The position numbers and the translations under genes are program-made. Shown here one piece after another: positions 1 to 6,676 of a stretch of 7,571 nucleotides of DNA (within the stretch, counting starts at the first letter, position 1; each line of letters begins with the position of its first letter). Source of the DNA: QVMP01 sp047974325 (lineage in GTDB: Bacteria > Bacteroidota > Bacteroidia > Bacteroidales > Dysgonomonadaceae); NCBI GenBank assembly GCA_047974325.1, contig JBKECE010000103.1, positions 1-7,571 of the forward strand, in the 5' to 3' direction. The notes beneath the pieces are model-generated. The model saw nothing but the letters and a program-made list of their open reading frames with translations. It ran no database searches and was not told the origin of the DNA.

Positions 1-408
1 GTTTTTTTTATCGAACGACAAAACAGCTAATGCATCAGTTGCGATGTCTTGTGTTGCGGAAGCTATGAAAGCCAATATGACAAGAGGTAATATTACTTGA
101 AAATCTGTTTTCAGATTCAGAAAAGATACTGAAAGTATCAGCACGGCATACACCAATTCGGATGTGAAAATCCAACGCTTGAAGTGTGTCAGATTGTGAC
201 TCGTGCGATCTACTACGGGCGACCAGATGAATTTAAGAATCCATGGAAGCTTTATGAATTGCAACATACCAATCGCCTGCAATGAAAAATCCTGTTGCCG
301 CATGATGACAGGCAACACCGTAGAAAAAAAGCTCATCGGTATTGTCTGTGCTATATACAAACCGAAGAATGTAAAGAGTTTTTTTCCGCTCTGTATGTGC
401 TGGTTCAT
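1..408 (-). CDS. MFS permease, AmpG/RhtX/FptX-like, N-terminal part (probable siderophore importer)
   Basis: This is the first 136 codons of an inner-membrane transporter; the gene runs off the left edge. I translated it from the ATG at 408-406, and the frame stays open to base 1. The protein begins MNQHIQSGKKLFTFFGLYIA and has hydrophobic segments at about residues 11-33, 45-62, 79-97 and 103-120. Two motifs fit the AmpG-like branch of the major facilitator superfamily: PWILKFIWSPVVDR (about 55-68, the loop after helix 2) and ASATQDIATDALAV (about 116-129). That branch includes the muropeptide permease AmpG and the siderophore permeases RhtX, FptX and YbtX. The start lies 18 bases after the stop of the TonB-dependent receptor, so the two are almost certainly one transcript. 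The pairing favours siderophore import from periplasm to cytoplasm over muropeptide recycling. Family assignment is fairly secure; the substrate is inferred. Confidence 0.8.
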   Translation of the reverse strand, partial: MNQHIQSGKKLFTFFGLYIAQTIPMSFFSTVLPVIMRQQDFSLQAIGMLQFIKLPWILKFIWSPVVDRTSHNLTHFKRWIFTSELVYAVLILSVSFLNLKTDFQVILPLVILAFIASATQDIATDALAVLSFDKKN

Positions 409-426
409 CAATAAACTAGATTTGTT

Positions 427-2523
427 TTAGAATTTATAATTGAAGTTTAACCCAAAGGTACAAGGTTTTCCACGCTGAGCAAAAGCGCTCCCCGAGGTAA
501 AGTAATATGTCACATATTTGGTGTTCGTTATATTTTTCGCCCACAATTCTACAAGTATTTTATCTTTTATGAAAGATAATTTTCCGTTCAAGGTTCCATA
601 AAATGGTTGAATTGCATTATTTTCTTCTGTCCAATATAATTTTCCAAGACCAGAATACTGCCCGTTTATGTTTATCTTATCGAAGAAGGAATTTTTCAGA
701 CGGATAGAATAGTCAGCACCCGCAGAAAATGTATTCGACGGCACCATAGGCAGATAATTACCTGTATAACTTATCGTTGCTGTTTTTTCATATTCTTTAA
801 ACTTTGCATGGGTGTAACCATAGCCAAGCTGCACACTCAGGTTTTCCAAAGGGTTGATGTGCATAGTGATCTCAGCTCCTTTGCTTTCCGATTTTCCGGC
901 ATTGCGTAAGATATATCCTTTCCCTCCATTAGGCTTTGTTTGGGAGATTTGCTGATCGTGCCAATTGATATAAAACAAACTGATGTCCGTATAGATAAGT
1001 TTATTTAAACAACTGGCCTTTGTGCCCACCTCATAGCACCAACTATGCTCCGGATCGAAAGAGCGGGCTTCTTCTGTTTCCATTGTCGTATTGAATCCTC
1101 CGGCCTTATATCCTTTAGTAGCCGAAGCATAAACTATTTCATCGTTGGTAAAGGTATATTGTAACGAAACCTTCGGTGTGAATTGAGAATAAATAGCTTT
1201 GTCTTCCACATTCAACGCTTCGGTCTGAGGTTTACCAATCTTTTCATTGTTCAATATTGTATGCATTTTGATCTCTTCCCAATCATATCTCACTCCCATA
1301 ATGAGAGACAAACCATTTGTCAGCAAATTGTCGATTGTAGATTGATGATACAATGCAAAACCTGTTGATGGCGTACTTATATTCTGATGGTTCAAAGAAT
1401 CAGATGCCAGATATTCAATATCATTGTTTGTTTTATAGTTTTGATGAAACCCGAAAGCACCAAACTGCCATTTGTATTTGCTATTAGTGGTCGATTTTAT
1501 ATTGAACTCCTGCGAATACATCTGCTGGCGTTGAAAAAAATTGACATAGTATTGATCTTTAGGAGTAAAATCCTGATCCAAACCCTGTTTTCCATCAAAA
1601 TATTGAAAAGATGTCTGTGATCCAAAGCGGAATGAAGGCGTAAAATATTCTATATTGAGCCCGCTCGTAGACATATTCCGTCTGTAAAAACTCCGGGCAT
1701 TGTAGTTGACATCATTGACCGAATTATCGTCTGCATTATATATTCCGTAAGGATATCCATCCTGATCGGAATATTCGTAAGCAGATGAGAAGTGAATGTA
1801 CAATTGAGGCTGTACACGCCAACTCAACCGCACACGCGACGAAACAGCATCAGACGGATCTGCTTTTTTCCCTGTAAAGCTGTTGTTAAAATAGCCTCCG
1901 CTATGTTGATAATTGCCCGAAAATGAGTACCCGAAAGTATTCTTCACATTGCCATAATGTGATGCTTCGATCAGATAATTATTATAATTTGCAACGGACA
2001 ATCCCAGATTCGTTTCTTTGTATTTGAATGGCGATTTTGTATAAACATTGATTATCCCGCCCATCGTGTTCCGACCGTATATCGTTCCCTGCGGACCCCT
2101 AAGCACCTCGATCCGATCAATATCATTCAGACTGAAATCAAACGTTGAACGGTCAAAATAAGGAACACCATCGACATATAGCCCAATAGACGGTGCATTG
2201 ATGCGGGAGCCTATCCCCCTGATATATGCGGGAGAGATCATCTTCGAGCCATAGTCCGGCATGAACAGGTTGGGAACAAAAGAGGTGATCTCTTTTATAT
2301 TCGTTATATTCCTATCCTTGATCGTTTTGTCTGACAACAACGTAGCCGATATAGGCAACAATGCCAAATCTTTGTTTTGTTTGAATGCCTGAATAACAAC
2401 TTCATCAGCTGTGTAAGACATCACAATAGTATCTTTATCTGAAAGGGGTAAATCGGAACCGGCTTCTGCTTTTACAATACAACAAAGTGTGAAGACTGCA
2501 TACAGAAGAGAATATTTTCTCAT
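427..2523 (-). CDS. TonB-dependent outer-membrane receptor, FyuA/siderophore-receptor-like
   Basis: This encodes a complete 698-residue gated outer-membrane channel powered by TonB. Residues 1-21 form a signal peptide, probably cut after AEA. A possible TonB box lies at about 31-45 (DTIVMSY to VVIQ). The plug covers about 50-165 and carries the family signatures IRGIGSR (101-107), YVDGVPYFDR (116-125) and IEVLRGPQGTIYGRNTMGG (138-156). The remainder is the 22-strand barrel, ending in an aromatic residue (NYKF) as barrel proteins do. There is no SusC-type N-terminal carboxypeptidase-like domain, and no SusD gene follows, so glycan uptake is unlikely. From memory, the plug wording and the C-terminal end resemble FyuA, the yersiniabactin receptor; length is close to that family (about 670-720). 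The MFS permease gene directly downstream supports siderophore import. A promoter sits about 40 bases upstream. The receptor class is certain; the ligand is unknown. Confidence 0.93.
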   Translation of the reverse strand: MRKYSLLYAVFTLCCIVKAEAGSDLPLSDKDTIVMSYTADEVVIQAFKQNKDLALLPISATLLSDKTIKDRNITNIKEITSFVPNLFMPDYGSKMISPAYIRGIGSRINAPSIGLYVDGVPYFDRSTFDFSLNDIDRIEVLRGPQGTIYGRNTMGGIINVYTKSPFKYKETNLGLSVANYNNYLIEASHYGNVKNTFGYSFSGNYQHSGGYFNNSFTGKKADPSDAVSSRVRLSWRVQPQLYIHFSSAYEYSDQDGYPYGIYNADDNSVNDVNYNARSFYRRNMSTSGLNIEYFTPSFRFGSQTSFQYFDGKQGLDQDFTPKDQYYVNFFQRQQMYSQEFNIKSTTNSKYKWQFGAFGFHQNYKTNNDIEYLASDSLNHQNISTPSTGFALYHQSTIDNLLTNGLSLIMGVRYDWEEIKMHTILNNEKIGKPQTEALNVEDKAIYSQFTPKVSLQYTFTNDEIVYASATKGYKAGGFNTTMETEEARSFDPEHSWCYEVGTKASCLNKLIYTDISLFYINWHDQQISQTKPNGGKGYILRNAGKSESKGAEITMHINPLENLSVQLGYGYTHAKFKEYEKTATISYTGNYLPMVPSNTFSAGADYSIRLKNSFFDKININGQYSGLGKLYWTEENNAIQPFYGTLNGKLSFIKDKILVELWAKNITNTKYVTYYFTSGSAFAQRGKPCTFGLNFNYKF

Positions 2524-2561
2524 TTCCTAATTAAATTTCTTGTTATTTCATAAAACAGACA

Positions 2562-2569
2562 CAAAGTTA
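2562..2569 (-). promoter_or_regulatory. Bacteroidota -7 promoter box for the receptor-permease unit
   Basis: Read on the minus strand this is TAACTTTG, an exact match to the Bacteroidota -7 consensus TAnnTTTG. A TTTG at 2591-2594 (minus strand), 21 bases further upstream, could serve as the -33 element. The receptor ATG begins at 2523, giving a leader of roughly 30 bases. I could not identify a convincing Fur or AraC operator around it, although an iron-uptake unit would be expected to have one. Confidence 0.65.
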
Positions 2570-2687
2570 TTAAAACATATTATGATTCAACAAACGAAAA
2601 ACTTAAAAATAAAAATATTTTCATTGCTTTAACCTTGATTTTAATCTTTGTATCTGCACTTAACCTAAAGACGATTTGGCAGGCTCA

Positions 2688-2706
2688 CCATTTTAACAAA
2701 AAATGG
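2688..2706. repeat. Short inverted repeat (weak hairpin)
   Basis: CCATTTT at 2688-2694 is perfectly complementary to AAAATGG at 2700-2706, with a five-base loop. The stem is AT-rich and no T-run follows it on the plus strand, so it is not a good terminator. It overlaps the start of the doubtful 15-codon frame at 2703, so folding would hide that ATG. It could equally be chance in such AT-rich DNA. Confidence 0.35.
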
Positions 2707-2761
2707 CAGATCATCACCACGTAGACTCCGTCTCTATCATAAAAAACTGACCGTCCGCAGA

Positions 2762-2779
2762 TTCATTTGTGTAAATGAA
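2762..2779. promoter_or_regulatory. Palindrome, possible operator
   Basis: TTCATTT at 2762-2768 and AAATGAA at 2773-2779 form a perfect 7-base dyad around GTGT. It lies 57 bases upstream of the -7 box of the flippase gene and about 190 bases upstream of the receptor's box, a position compatible with a dimeric regulator bound between divergent promoters. It does not match the classical Fur box. The binding role is a guess from symmetry alone. Confidence 0.3.
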
Positions 2780-2835
2780 AGAGAATGTTGTTTATTTTAC
2801 ATAGTCTTTAATATCCTACTCGCCAAAAATTACAT

Positions 2836-2843
2836 TAACTTTG
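2836..2843 (+). promoter_or_regulatory. Bacteroidota -7 promoter box for the flippase-peptidase unit
   Basis: TAACTTTG matches TAnnTTTG exactly and lies 22 bases before the ATG at 2866, implying a short leader of about 15 bases. No clear TTTG is present at the usual -33 distance; the nearest candidate is TTTA at 2807-2810, 25 bases upstream, so only the -7 element is well supported. Confidence 0.6.
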
Positions 2844-2865
2844 CGTTTCTTTATAAAAAAATAAT

Positions 2866-4368
2866 ATGGCAAGTGGAATGAAAAATTTGGCTAAAGATAC
2901 GGCAATCTACGGATTGAGCAGTATCGTTGGTCGATTTTTGAACTGGCTACTGGTACCTTTCTATGTCCGTGTTTTCATGGAAGGTGACAATGGCATCATC
3001 ACAAACATACAAGCATATGTGGCCATCACATTTGTGATACTCACTTACGGAATGGAGACAACTTTTTTCCGGTATGTGAATAAAGAAGAAGAAAACAGTA
3101 CGACTGTATATTCCACATCACTCATCACTCTCGCCACATCTTCCCTGCTTTTCCTAGTCTGTTGCTTTGGTTTCATATCTCCTATTTCTTCATGGATGGG
3201 ATATTCCAATCATCACAGCTATATTTTACTCATGGCTCTCACGGTTGCAATAGATGCATTTTGCTGCATCCCTTTTGCGAGTCTGCGCAATCAGAAACGC
3301 CCGATCCGTTTTGCTTCAATAAAAATATTGAATATCTTTTCCAACATAGGTTTCAATCTGTTTTTCATACTCGCCTGCCCCAAGATCTACCAATCCAGTC
3401 CTGAACTAATCAGTTGGTTCTACGATCCCGGCTTTGGCATCGGATATGTTTTTGTATCCAATCTGCTGGCTTCTTTGCTATCATTGTTGCTCCTTACTCC
3501 CGATTACACGGGATTCAGATACCGCTTCGACCCTGATTTGCTGAAAAGAATGCTCCGCTACACTTTTCCACTGCTCATATTGGGCATTGCCGCTGTTGTG
3601 AATCAGACTTTCGACAAAATGATCTTTCCTCATCTATTTGCTAACAAAGCAGAGGCAGATATACAATTAGGCATCTATGGAGCGTGTGCCAAAATAGCCG
3701 TGGTGATGACCATGTTCACGCAGGCTTTCCGCTATGCCTACGAACCGTTCATATTCTCTCAAACCAAAGATAAAGGCAAAGAAACGTCATATGCCATGGC
3801 TATGAAATATTTCATCATATTCGGGCTTCTTATTTTTCTGAGTGTGATGTTCTATATGGATATTATCAAACACTTTGTCACGGAAAACTATTTTGAGGGC
3901 ATCAAGGTTGTCCCGATTATTATGATGGCTGAAATATTTTTTGGTATCTATTTCAACTTGTCGCTATGGTATAAGCTAATCGATAAAACATATTTTGGAG
4001 CCATCTTTTCTATTGTCGGTTGCGTTCTCATCATCGGCATCAACCTTATTTTTATCCCCATATATGGGTATATCGCCTGTGCTTGGGCTTCATTTTGGGG
4101 AAATCTGATAATGATGACTTTGTCTTATTTTGTAGGACAGAAACATTATCCCATCAAATATGAGATGAAAACTATTGCTTTCTATTTTGTATTGGTTCTG
4201 TTTTTATATGCAATCGGAATGTTTATACCTATCGACACCGTATGGTTGCGCTTGCTCTTCAGAACCGTTCTGTTAGGAATATTCTTATTCATTTTGATAA
4301 AGAAGGACTTGCCCCTTTCTGACATTCCCATGATCGGCAAACTTGTCAGAAATAAAAAAGAAAAATAA
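2866..4368 (+). CDS. Polysaccharide/oligosaccharide flippase-like membrane protein (Wzx-type, MOP superfamily)
   Basis: The product is a 500-residue, strongly hydrophobic protein with about 14 predicted transmembrane segments, at roughly residues 12-34, 48-68, 84-104, 118-140, 150-172, 190-210, 231-247, 270-292, 314-332, 346-364, 376-396, 400-424, 436-454 and 458-477. It ends in a basic tail (VRNKKEK). The N-terminal RFLNWLLVPFYVRVF, the glutamate-containing METTFFRYV (about 63-71) and the central DKMIFPHLF and AFRYAYEPFIF stretches are typical of Wzx-like flippases, which move lipid-linked sugar units across the inner membrane. The ATG at 2866 suits the promoter; an in-frame ATG at 2878 would lose only four residues. 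No glycosyltransferase or polymerase gene is nearby, so its glycan substrate cannot be named. The stop is 21 bases before the S46 peptidase start, suggesting co-transcription. Confidence 0.88.
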   Translation: MASGMKNLAKDTAIYGLSSIVGRFLNWLLVPFYVRVFMEGDNGIITNIQAYVAITFVILTYGMETTFFRYVNKEEENSTTVYSTSLITLATSSLLFLVCCFGFISPISSWMGYSNHHSYILLMALTVAIDAFCCIPFASLRNQKRPIRFASIKILNIFSNIGFNLFFILACPKIYQSSPELISWFYDPGFGIGYVFVSNLLASLLSLLLLTPDYTGFRYRFDPDLLKRMLRYTFPLLILGIAAVVNQTFDKMIFPHLFANKAEADIQLGIYGACAKIAVVMTMFTQAFRYAYEPFIFSQTKDKGKETSYAMAMKYFIIFGLLIFLSVMFYMDIIKHFVTENYFEGIKVVPIIMMAEIFFGIYFNLSLWYKLIDKTYFGAIFSIVGCVLIIGINLIFIPIYGYIACAWASFWGNLIMMTLSYFVGQKHYPIKYEMKTIAFYFVLVLFLYAIGMFIPIDTVWLRLLFRTVLLGIFLFILIKKDLPLSDIPMIGKLVRNKKEK

Positions 4369-4389
4369 ATATCTGTAAAAAATTAATGT

Positions 4390-6513
4390 ATGAAAAAAAT
4401 CTTTTTCCTATTAAGCATTCTGCTTACTATATCGGCCGTAAAAGCCGACGAAGGTATGTGGATACTGAAAGAACTCAACCGTCAATCTGCCGAGCGCATG
4501 AAAGAGCTGGGCTTCAAATTTCCTATAGATAGCCTATACAGCGAAAAAAATCCTTCTCTGAAAGATGCTGTTGTTATTTTTGGTGGTGGTTGCACCGGTG
4601 TAGTCGTTTCCAATCAAGGTCTGATATTTACAAATCACCAGTGTGGATTTGATGCCATACAGCAACACAGCTCTGTTGAACATGACTATCTGAAAGATGG
4701 TTTTGTGAGCCAATCTTTCGGTGAAGAGCTTTATACTGAGGGTCTCAATGTCTTGTTTGTCCGCAAAACGGAAGATGTTACAGAACAAGTAACTCAAGGC
4801 ATCACAGCCTCTACACCTGAGAATGAACGCGAAGCCATAGCAGATTCTCTTTCTCAGAAAATAGTTGACCAATATAAAGACGATGAATTCACCAAAGCCG
4901 TAGTTGTTCCGTTCTACTCCAACAACAAATATTATCTTGTAGTGTACGATGTGTTCAGAGATGTACGGATGGTATTTGCTCCACCGTCTTCTATCGGAAA
5001 ATTCGGCGATGAAACCGACAACTGGATGTGGCCTCGCCATACAGGAGATTTCTCCGTGTTCCGTGTCTATGCAAATAAAGACAATAAACCGGCGAAATAC
5101 AGTGCAGACAATGTGCCTTATGTCTCTAAATATTCTGTACCTGTTTCTCTGAAAGGTTACAATGACAACGACTATGCAATGGTCATTGGTTTCCCTGGAA
5201 GCACAGAGCGTTATATGTCGTCTTGGGGAATCAATCAAATGGTAGAATCGGAACACACGCCCATAATTGATGTACGCACTGCTAAACAAAACATATGGAA
5301 AGATGCCATGAACGCAAGCGACGCCGTTCGCATCAAATATGCATCAAAATATGCAAGAAGTTCCAACTATTGGAAAAATGCGATTGGGATGAATGCCGCC
5401 ATCAAAAAGTTGCATGTCATTGAAGACAAAGAAGTGTTGGAAAATAAATTTCAATCATGGCTCGATGCAAATGTCGATGCAAAAAGCAAATATGGAGAAG
5501 CTCTGCCATTGATGAAAAATAATTATCAGGCTTCGATGGACATTATGAAAGTGATGACATATTTTGGCGAAACTTTTCGTGGTGGTATAGAACTTGGTCG
5601 CATCGCCGCCAATGTGACTCTTTTGAACAAAATGACAGATGACGAGAAGTCGAAATATATTGATGATAAGCTTGCTATCACCTATAAAGATTATGAACCA
5701 GCTCTAGATAGGAAAGTTACACCTGTACTACTCAAACTATATGCAGAGAAAGTTCCGGCAGAATATCTCCCTTCAATTTATACCACTATAAATAAAAAAT
5801 TCAAAGGTGATTATGATAAATATGCAGAATGGATGTTCAAGAACACCAAGTTCACTAATCTGGATGAAGCTGTTGAGTTGGTTTCAAAAAAAGACCGTAA
5901 AAAGCTTCTGAAAGATCCGGTAATAGAATTTCTTACCTCTGTCAATGAAATTGGCTCAAAAATTAGACAAAATTATCTACCATATCCATCCAATATTGAA
6001 AAAGGAGAACGACTTTTCCTTGCCGGTCTGATGGATATGCAACCCGAAAAAGCGTTCTATTCGGATGCCAACTTCACCCAACGCCTCACTTATGGTAGCA
6101 TAGGTGGATACAAACCTGCCGATGCCGTGAAATATGATTACTTCACAACACCTGACGGAGTTTTTGAAAAAGAAAAACCGGGAGACCCTGAATTTAACGT
6201 AGAACCTTTTATTCTCGACAAACTGAAAGCGAAAGATTGGGGACAATATGCCGACAAAGATGGAAAAATGCATCTGGACTTCCTTTCCAACAATGACATC
6301 ACGGGAGGTAATTCCGGCAGTCCGGTGTTTAATGGAAATGCCGAACTTATAGGACTAGCCTTCGACGGCAACTGGGAATCGTTGAGTGGAGACATCACAT
6401 TCAATCCCGAAGTGCAACGCTGCATCAATGTAGACATCCGCTACGTACTATATACAATAGACAAAATAATGAATTGCCCACGTTTAATTAACGAATTGAA
6501 ATTGAGTAAATAA
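4390..6513 (+). CDS. S46 family dipeptidyl-peptidase, DPP7 type, exported
   Basis: This 707-residue serine exopeptidase removes dipeptides from the N-terminus of peptides, supplying dipeptides for uptake as carbon and nitrogen. A signal peptide spans residues 1-19 (cut likely after AVKA), so it acts in the periplasm. The chymotrypsin-like catalytic triad is visible: His83 in TNHQCGF, Asp220 in WPRHTGD, and Ser642 in GGNSGSP. Asn211, Trp212 and Arg216 (DNWMWPR), together with Asn326 in SNYWKN, match residues known to hold the substrate's free amino group in this family. An alpha-helical cap domain occupies about 285-560. The S1-pocket position is Gly660 (LAFDGNWE); DPP11 enzymes, which prefer Asp/Glu, have Arg there, so a preference for hydrophobic P1 residues is inferred. 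Length agrees with the family (about 710-720). The gene follows the flippase by 21 bases and ends before a strong terminator. Confidence 0.95.
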   Translation: MKKIFFLLSILLTISAVKADEGMWILKELNRQSAERMKELGFKFPIDSLYSEKNPSLKDAVVIFGGGCTGVVVSNQGLIFTNHQCGFDAIQQHSSVEHDYLKDGFVSQSFGEELYTEGLNVLFVRKTEDVTEQVTQGITASTPENEREAIADSLSQKIVDQYKDDEFTKAVVVPFYSNNKYYLVVYDVFRDVRMVFAPPSSIGKFGDETDNWMWPRHTGDFSVFRVYANKDNKPAKYSADNVPYVSKYSVPVSLKGYNDNDYAMVIGFPGSTERYMSSWGINQMVESEHTPIIDVRTAKQNIWKDAMNASDAVRIKYASKYARSSNYWKNAIGMNAAIKKLHVIEDKEVLENKFQSWLDANVDAKSKYGEALPLMKNNYQASMDIMKVMTYFGETFRGGIELGRIAANVTLLNKMTDDEKSKYIDDKLAITYKDYEPALDRKVTPVLLKLYAEKVPAEYLPSIYTTINKKFKGDYDKYAEWMFKNTKFTNLDEAVELVSKKDRKKLLKDPVIEFLTSVNEIGSKIRQNYLPYPSNIEKGERLFLAGLMDMQPEKAFYSDANFTQRLTYGSIGGYKPADAVKYDYFTTPDGVFEKEKPGDPEFNVEPFILDKLKAKDWGQYADKDGKMHLDFLSNNDITGGNSGSPVFNGNAELIGLAFDGNWESLSGDITFNPEVQRCINVDIRYVLYTIDKIMNCPRLINELKLSK

Positions 6514-6556
6514 GAAAATAAAGAAAGCTCATCCCTCACAGGGCTTTGTGAAAATA

Positions 6557-6609
6557 AAGCACAAGCCGTATCTATAGCATTTATAAGATATGGTTTGTGC
6601 TTGTTTTTT
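6557..6609 (+). terminator. Rho-independent terminator after the peptidase gene
   Basis: A 17-base stem (6557-6573 with 6586-6602, two G-U pairs as RNA, no mismatch) closes a 12-base loop and is followed by G and six T residues. It lies 43 bases after the peptidase stop and ends the flippase-peptidase transcript. The T-rich sequence on the opposite strand beyond the stem could let it work in both directions, although both flanking genes point right. A weaker small dyad, TCACA/TGTGA at 6536-6551, precedes it. Confidence 0.88.
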
Positions 6610-6652
6610 GATAGTTTACGTAGCTAAGAATAATTCATTTGTATTAAATTAT

Positions 6653-6660
6653 TATCTTTG
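6653..6660 (+). promoter_or_regulatory. Bacteroidota -7 promoter box for the TPR/PD40 gene
   Basis: TATCTTTG fits TAnnTTTG exactly and stands 16 bases before the ATG at 6677, right after the terminator of the previous unit. The implied leader is only about 10 bases. A TTTG at 6638-6641 is too close to serve as the -33 element, and none is seen at the normal distance. Confidence 0.6.
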
Positions 6661-6676
6661 AGAATATTTTTTGCCG

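Larger units (their letters stand above)
2524..2865. other. Divergent intergenic region, 342 bases
   Basis: This AT-rich spacer separates the leftward receptor unit from the rightward flippase-peptidase unit. It contains a promoter box for each direction, at 2562-2569 (minus) and 2836-2843 (plus). The middle, about 2640-2800, is less AT-rich than its flanks. It holds an imperfect plus-strand promoter-like string ending in CTTTG at 2646-2650, a small hairpin at 2688-2706, a 15-codon frame at 2703-2750 starting MADHHHVDSV, and a 7-base palindrome at 2762-2779. I recognise no known riboswitch or RNA family and no convincing protein gene here. Confidence 0.7.

Noticed and set aside
203..430. A 75-codon plus-strand frame at the left end.
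   Set aside because: It is antisense to the permease, whose minus-strand translation shows clear transporter motifs over the same bases.
2524..2530. An AGGAA-like string just upstream of the receptor ATG on the minus strand, considered as a Shine-Dalgarno site.
   Set aside because: It abuts the start codon, too close for normal spacing, and Bacteroidota genes often lack such sites.
2570..2610. A possible Fur box near the receptor promoter.
   Set aside because: The sequence is AT-rich but has no convincing inverted repeat like the classical Fur site.
2703..2750. A 15-codon plus-strand frame (MADHHHVDSV...) preceded by an A-rich stretch, considered as a leader peptide.
   Set aside because: It is too short to judge, no His-biosynthesis gene or attenuator follows, and there is no comparative support; kept only as part of the intergenic finding.
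2720..2755. A string ending ATAAAAAACTGA that recalls the A-rich tail of a class I preQ1 riboswitch.
   Set aside because: The only stem before it (AGAC/GTCT) has a three-base loop, too small for the preQ1 aptamer, and the downstream gene is a flippase.
4534..5289. A 251-codon open frame on the minus strand inside the peptidase gene.
   Set aside because: It is wholly antisense to a clear S46 coding sequence with intact catalytic motifs, and its translation is rich in Phe, Ile, His and Arg with no recognisable domain; it is a shadow of the codon bias of the real gene.
5977..6437. Two overlapping minus-strand frames in the 3' part of the peptidase gene.
   Set aside because: Both are antisense to the catalytic-serine region and have no family resemblance.
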